The notes beneath the pieces were generated by a model. The model saw nothing but the letters and a program-made list of their open reading frames with translations. It was not told where the DNA came from and searched no databases. A DNA stretch of 64,000 nt from positions 372,001-436,000 of the forward strand of contig NC_052127.1 in the NCBI RefSeq assembly GCF_012273895.1, in the 5' to 3' direction. A program made the translations under genes and the position numbers. Source of the stretch: Zerene cesonia. Taxonomy: Eukaryota > Arthropoda > Insecta > Lepidoptera > Pieridae. Shown here in pieces: positions 59,233-64,000 of this stretch (the stretch's first letter is position 1; every line of letters begins with the position of its first letter).

Positions 59233-59682
59233 ACACGAAAGTCGGGTTCTTCGTTGAAGTTCTTTCTTTCGAAAGTTGTGGATGGATTCATGTATGCATG
59301 TATGCATGTTTATTCTTTCACGCGATAACAGAACAACATGTCTCGCTGTTCACGCGAGTGACGCCGCGGGTTACAGCAAGTGTGATATCATGTTCTTACA
59401 TATCTTCACATAGACTTCCGTTTATTTTTATTTTCATACACCCATATATTTCAGTACCTATATGAGCGTAATAAACATATTAAAAAAATGAGAACCATTT
59501 ATGAATTTTACAACCGGCCCATAATGTTCGATTAAATTAAAGCGATACGTCGATGCGATACAATATCTTAAGTACTTTATAAAATAGATTTCACTAATCC
59601 ACTTAATTCATTAGTATCAATTATCAAGTGCCTTTCGTGTTGTAGTATTTAATTGTAGCATTTCAGTATTTCATATTTACAC
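59233..59682. other. Non-coding sequence
   Basis: No gene recognised. Begins with possible repeat remnants (ATGTATGCATGTATGCATG, CACGCGAGTGACGCCGCGGG). Confidence 0.4.
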
Positions 59683-59880
59683 TAGCTCTTGCCCGCGGCT
59701 TCGCACGCGTTTATTCGGAGTAGTTAAATAGATGTTATTTTACATATGGACCTTCTTCTTGAATCACTCTTTCTATTTAAAAAAAAACCATCAAATTCCG
59801 TTGCTTTAAAGATTTAAGCATACAGAGGGACAGAGAAAGCGACTTTGTTTTATTCTATGTAGTGATTTTGTTTAGCTAGC
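59683..59880 (-). repeat. Interspersed repeat, CTAGCTCTTGCCCGCGGCTTC (minus copy)
   Basis: Inverted copy of the family at 31883-32081. Landmarks are GCCCGCGGCTTCGCACGCG, TAAATAGATGTTATTTTACA, TCAAATTCCGTTG and GAAAGCGACTTTG. Confidence 0.6.
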
Positions 59881-60481
59881 CGCTCGGCCCGGAACCACTC
59901 GAGTATGGCCATTATAGAAATATGACATTGTCTTTTTGCACAACATTAAAAAAATCGATTAAGTAGCTTACGAGATTATTTTGAACGAACTAACAAATGG
60001 ACCAAAGCGGCTTAGAATAACTGGTTTTTCATTTATTTTATTTTGCACTAATAATAACTGTTATCTGTTTAATATTATTAGTCAATAAAATTCAATTTGA
60101 GACCTGGATACGTGTACTATACACAGGTAGATAGTTTGAGACTTCGCGGACGAAACCGAACATGATCCCGCGGCCCTCCCCCCTCATTGAAGCGGCTCGA
60201 CGGAACACAGCGTCCGTCATAACCCAGGGTCTCTTCCCCGAGCGTCTGGGGTATGGGCAAAAACATTTCCCACTATAACAAAATATTACATATCACAAAT
60301 CACGAGCGGTAATGCAAAATTATACTTATTTTGAAAGAAAGCTGGTGACAACGGTTCCGTAGTTTTTTTTTGTCTGCTCACTGATTGTCAAATAGTAATT
60401 CTTTCATTCAGCCCGGATAGGTCTACTGTTGGACATAGGTATATCCCGAAATGTGCCACAATTGGTTCGATACTTATTGGT

Positions 60482-60640
60482 TGCAAGCGGTCCGCCCTGG
60501 CTTCGCCCGTTCGCCTTCTTCAATATATAGGCTATCTAAAACTGAAAGAATTTTTCAAAACCGACCAGTAGTTCCTGAGATTAAATAAATAACAAAAAGC
60601 CAAACTCTTCAGCTTTATAATTATAGTATAGATTAATATT
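60482..60640 (+). repeat. LINE-type 3' tail
   Basis: GCGGTCCGCCCTGGCTTCGC, TAGGCTATCTAAAACTGAAA, CCAGTAGTTCCTGAGATTAA and CTCTTCAGCTTTATAATTAT match 5631-5880, but the CAAA run is replaced by AAATAAATAACAAAAAG. Confidence 0.65.
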
Positions 60641-61974
60641 TTAATTATAGTACAGATTAATCTTCATTCATTTTCACTGATGACAAAATGTTTTGCAATA
60701 TTTATTGAATGACGTCACGACTCTCAATCAGAATGAGTAAGTAATATTTTTATTCGTTTTTTTATCGTTCATTTCCACGTGTAACACGGTAATACATAGG
60801 TAGGATATGAATTATTGTGAAATAAAAACAATCCAACAAGCACTTAATGAACCCACTCGAAACACTGTTGTAGAAATCGGGATGTTTTTTCTGAATTTCA
60901 ATCGAAGCCCTTTGTTGAATGGCACTATAATATTTTTATGATTAACTAAAGTGATAACAAAATAATATACTTACCTAGTTATAAAAAAAATTAAAAAAGA
61001 ACTACGACAGTATCAACTAAATTGTCTCACTTGCTCTTCACAGAGTCAAATGTTTAATTCGATCGATCCTAATCTAAACGATATACTCATGAAATTATTA
61101 TATTGCCACTGATTCTTGATAAGTGTACAAAGTTTGAATTAAATCTGCCCCTTTAAGTAGGTTAAAATCTCTCTGTGTGTAATGAGTCTAAAGGAGTCGG
61201 TTATAAAACGTACTGATGTAGCGAATGAAAGCCTGTTAAAAATACATTATTGCACATGCTAACAAAACGTGCATTATACGTAAATACAGTCCTGCGAATT
61301 AATCTAACGCTTAGCATCAACTAGCGCCATTGTTATCCAAACGTATGAAAAAACTACTAACGTCAATTAGAGTGCCGCTCTTGCCCAGCATTCAGCGCGG
61401 GTCGAGTGCCCCGTAGGTGCGAGCACCACGCGAGTAATGGGCTCAATTGTGTAGCCCTGTACCGCTGCAGGGCATGGGGTGCTGACACGTCGGATTGGTA
61501 GGCAATCGATCGTGCGTGCGTGGACGTTATGTGAAGATGATTCAATGAATTGATACATTTTCAGAGATTGATATGACTTCAAGGATATTATATGTACTGA
61601 GGGATGTTTTATTATTGTGTTGTGTGACGATAGATATTATATACCGTCGTTTTCGTAATAAAATTTACATTTGATATTAATTAACAATTATCACGATATG
61701 TGGAGAAACGTACCGTTCGAATGGAAATGCTTAATTTCATATTTTTATAGAGGTTATCAATAAAGACATGAGTAGATTTTTTTTAATATTCAACATAGAT
61801 TTATTTGACCACGTAGGTGTGAAATTGTGCTTTATTAAAACATTTTGTGCAACTTCATAAATTGTGTTTAGTTATAAAAATTGTCCTTTTTACTTTTTTC
61901 AGTAAAAATACGTCTTATGAATGTTTTACATAAACCATAGGTACGGCTTAAAGCTATATTTTTATAGTTTTATA
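60641..61974. other. Non-coding sequence
   Basis: No gene or clear repeat recognised. Contains TGACGTCA at 60710-60717 and a GC-richer stretch at 61370-61520. Confidence 0.4.
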
Positions 61975-62145
61975 CTCGGTTTCCTCACGAGGTTTTCCTT
62001 CACCATTTTTAAGCATCGGTGATGTTATCCACATGTGCAGATAAATTGAAAAATCAACTTAATTCCTGCCCGCTCGCCCGGTCTCGAACCCCGACTTATC
62101 GATTTTGAAGTCCGAGTTTCTCACCACTGAGCCACCACTGCTTTT
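61975..62145 (+). repeat. Interspersed repeat ending CACCACTGAGCCACCACTG
   Basis: CGGTTTCCTCACGAGGTTTT, CCTTCACCATTTTTAAGCAT, CTCGCCCGGTCTCGAACCCC, GAAGTCCGAG and the terminal CACTGAGCCACCACTG. This is the uninterrupted relative of the repeat split at 40842/42001. Confidence 0.65.
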
Positions 62146-62224
62146 TATATACATGTGTTAGTTTATCTTGAACGAAAGTTTGGGTTAAGTTTTACTCTAG
62201 GAGTTGTTGTATATCTAATATTAT

Positions 62225-62400
62225 ATCTATATAAATGAAAATGAATCGCCATAAGTGTTGCCAATCGTAAAAATTGAGAACGGCTCCACCGATTCGGCAT
62301 ACTTTTTTAACATCTTTGTTATAGCTCAAGAAATTTTACTTATGCAAAAATAGAACTGTGTGTGTGTGCTACGGGTCGGACCGTAAGCAAATAGTAAAAT
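62225..62400 (+). repeat. Diverged interspersed repeat
   Basis: ATATAAATGAAAATGAATCG, GTGTTGCCAATCG, AACGGCTCCACCGATTCGGC and CTACGGGTCGGACCG. The 5' part resembles 36160-36300. Confidence 0.45.
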
Positions 62401-62916
62401 AAAATAAACAACGATGTTTACATAAGTGAATAGCACTAAGGCCAATTAAAAGATGTGATAACACGATTTAATATTGCCATATAGTATATATAAACAATCC
62501 AATCAGTTGCATTCGCACGATTCGTTGAACAAATACGCAACGGTAAAACGATTAATTTCCTACAATAACACGACAAAATCAATGATCGATAAACAATCGG
62601 AGCGGACCTGCGTAGTTTCGGCTGCGGTCCGAACGGGGTCAACGCATAAATTGAATTGTACTTTATATTTTGTTGCGCTCGTATATCCCTCAGCTGTGAC
62701 GTCCGGAGCTGTGTTCGACCGTGCGTTACCACTATTATATTCCACTTTTGGAGATGTGCACGGAGGTACCGACAGCCAAGGGTTTCATATTGTTCTAAGT
62801 TACTTACCACCTTAACTGAGCCCCAGTAGAGCGTCTAAAAAGTGACAACCTTTCAGAGAATAGCCCGAGATTAATACGACAATGGGAAACGGTAGGTAGG
62901 CTGGCTGTTATTATCA
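62401..62916. other. Non-coding sequence
   Basis: Open frames on both strands (62474-62815 plus, 62436-62810 minus) overlap each other. Neither shows a recognisable domain, splice context or codon bias. No feature supported. Confidence 0.4.
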
Positions 62917-63060
62917 ACCGACTTTAAAAAAAGGAGGACCTTATCGATTCGTTTTAATTTTTTTTGTTTGTTACCTCATAACTGTTTAGTGGGTGAACCC
63001 ACTAGTCTTGGTCTAGTTCTGATAATTTGAAGGCAGTTTAGTTTTTTGCTTAAAAATAAT
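62917..63060 (+). repeat. Dispersed repeat, CAACCGACTTTAAAAAAAGG family
   Basis: CAACCGACTT followed by AAAAAAAGGAGGACCTTATC, TTGTTACCTCATAACTG and TGGGTGAACCCACTAG; related to 51535-51700. Confidence 0.55.
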
Positions 63061-63179
63061 AATGCTATCTGAACAACAACCAGAAAACAATAAATATGTT
63101 GTATATATAATACCTACTTACCCACAGATTTGTATTAATATTGAGGGGTAATATATTGTAGTTGAATACTTTAAAGTGT

Positions 63180-63600
63180 ATTTCAATCCAGTGGACCCAA
63201 CAGGGTCTGAGAGCGGAAGCACAATTGCTCCACCCTCGCAATCGTCGCGGGCGCTCACCTATTTGGGCACCGCGTATTTCGCCAAACGCCAAATTTGTAT
63301 GTATTCCCTACACAATGGCCGGGGCTTCGCGCTCTGCAGGCCCCGGCTGGCAACCGCGCTTTTTTCCTTCACCCACCATTGTTTGCGCCAAGGCCGCATC
63401 TAAGAGACGGTGTACCAATTTTTTTGGTGGAAGTGTGTCGACACGACTGTAGGTAGGCCCTCGAGGCCTCGATCTTACAAGATCGCGCCGTGGCCGCTCC
63501 CACCTTGACGAAAGATCGCTTTTGTAACGGCGGCGTACGGCTACAGTGCGAACTTACCTGCTGTGGATGCTAGGATGCGATTTAAAATTAGCTGTAGGTG
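63180..63600. other. GC-rich block, possible 5' end of a minus-strand gene
   Basis: Much richer in G, C and CpG than the neighbouring DNA. On the minus strand CAGCAG is followed by a perfect donor, GTAAGT (63557-63552), so an exon could lie to the right of 63557. The plus-strand open frames here have no recognisable family. No gene is claimed. Confidence 0.25.
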
Positions 63601-64000
63601 TATTTTGGGTTTGATTTAAGACACGCGTGTAATGTAGAGCGTGTTGTTTGAGTTTTGTAAATAGTCGTTTGTTTGATAAAACCCGTTATACCTTCAAACA
63701 AGTATATTGTTTACTACACGCATATTGCATATCTTTATTGGAAATTCTATTGCTGCTGACTTTATTCTCTCAACTGTTTAAACAAAGACGATATAAGTTC
63801 GTGACGGATTTTAATTACTAACAAAAAGGTGCTCATTTTAAGTCTAGAAGAAGTTCTCAATTATATTGTTTTATTTTTAATTCGATAGTTACTTTTATAT
63901 ATTATAGCTTTGTGGGTTGTTCAAGCGATGTTGCTCTTTGTGTGCTGACACGAAATTGTTACATTTGGTTAACATTTTACAATCTGTTAAGGAACCTTGC
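63601..64000. other. AT-rich right edge
   Basis: Nothing recognised. Confidence 0.4.

Noticed and set aside
62436..62815. Overlapping frames of 113 and 124 codons on opposite strands
   Set aside because: Neither resembles a known family. Overlap on both strands suggests a local lack of stops.
63162..63452. 96-codon frame in the GC-rich block
   Set aside because: A second overlapping frame on the same strand is equally open, and no family is recognisable.

Overview
The window is AT-rich nuclear DNA from a lepidopteran insect (moth or butterfly; species not determined). The basis is the intron-rich gene structure, a V-ATPase subunit G and a FERM-RING ligase of insect type, and many interspersed repeats with features familiar from Lepidoptera (a tRNA-derived SINE, LINE tails ending in CAAA or TGA runs, short elements ending GCGCAGCTAGT). 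No bacterial operon, rRNA gene, genuine tRNA gene or CRISPR array is visible. There are four runs of exactly 1000 N (29349-30348, 40918-41917, 43723-44722, 56734-57733), which look like fixed-size assembly gaps.

Layout. 1-900 (+): the last two exons of a chymotrypsin-like serine protease homologue whose catalytic Ser is replaced by Ala. 1351-4208 (-): the complete four-exon gene for V-type proton ATPase subunit G (117 aa), convergent with the protease, the two 3' ends meeting near 985-1012. 4209-7870: intergenic sequence with repeats. 8221-34472 (+): a FERM-RING E3 ubiquitin ligase of the MYLIP/IDOL - Dnr1 family. It has a first coding exon, a ~20.9-kb first intron, a FERM F1 exon cut by a gap, then GC-rich F3 and linker exons and a C-terminal C3HC4 RING split over two exons. 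34473-64000: no coding exon that I can support. This part holds a possible non-coding first exon at ~37.0-37.35 kb, a cluster of transposons at 40-47 kb, a repeat-poor interval at 52.5-56.2 kb with motif-dense stretches that may be regulatory, and further repeats to the right edge.

Most interesting observations. (a) 42804-46331 is a giant fold-back element flanked by a perfect 9-bp target duplication. Its arms are built of tandem repeats with an exact 162-bp period and meet head-to-head near 44900 with no spacer. It resembles Drosophila FB elements in architecture and is a candidate undescribed family. (b) A second element with perfect ~74-bp inverted termini and its own 9-bp target duplication sits less than 1 kb away, inserted in an older repeat. 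(c) Six exact copies of TGGACTTTG (the published HNF4-specific site, CAAAGTCCA, read on the other strand) lie in dnr1 introns, all in the same orientation, several beside TGACG/CRE-like sites. This suggests nuclear-receptor control of the ligase gene. These are readings by eye; no homology search was run.
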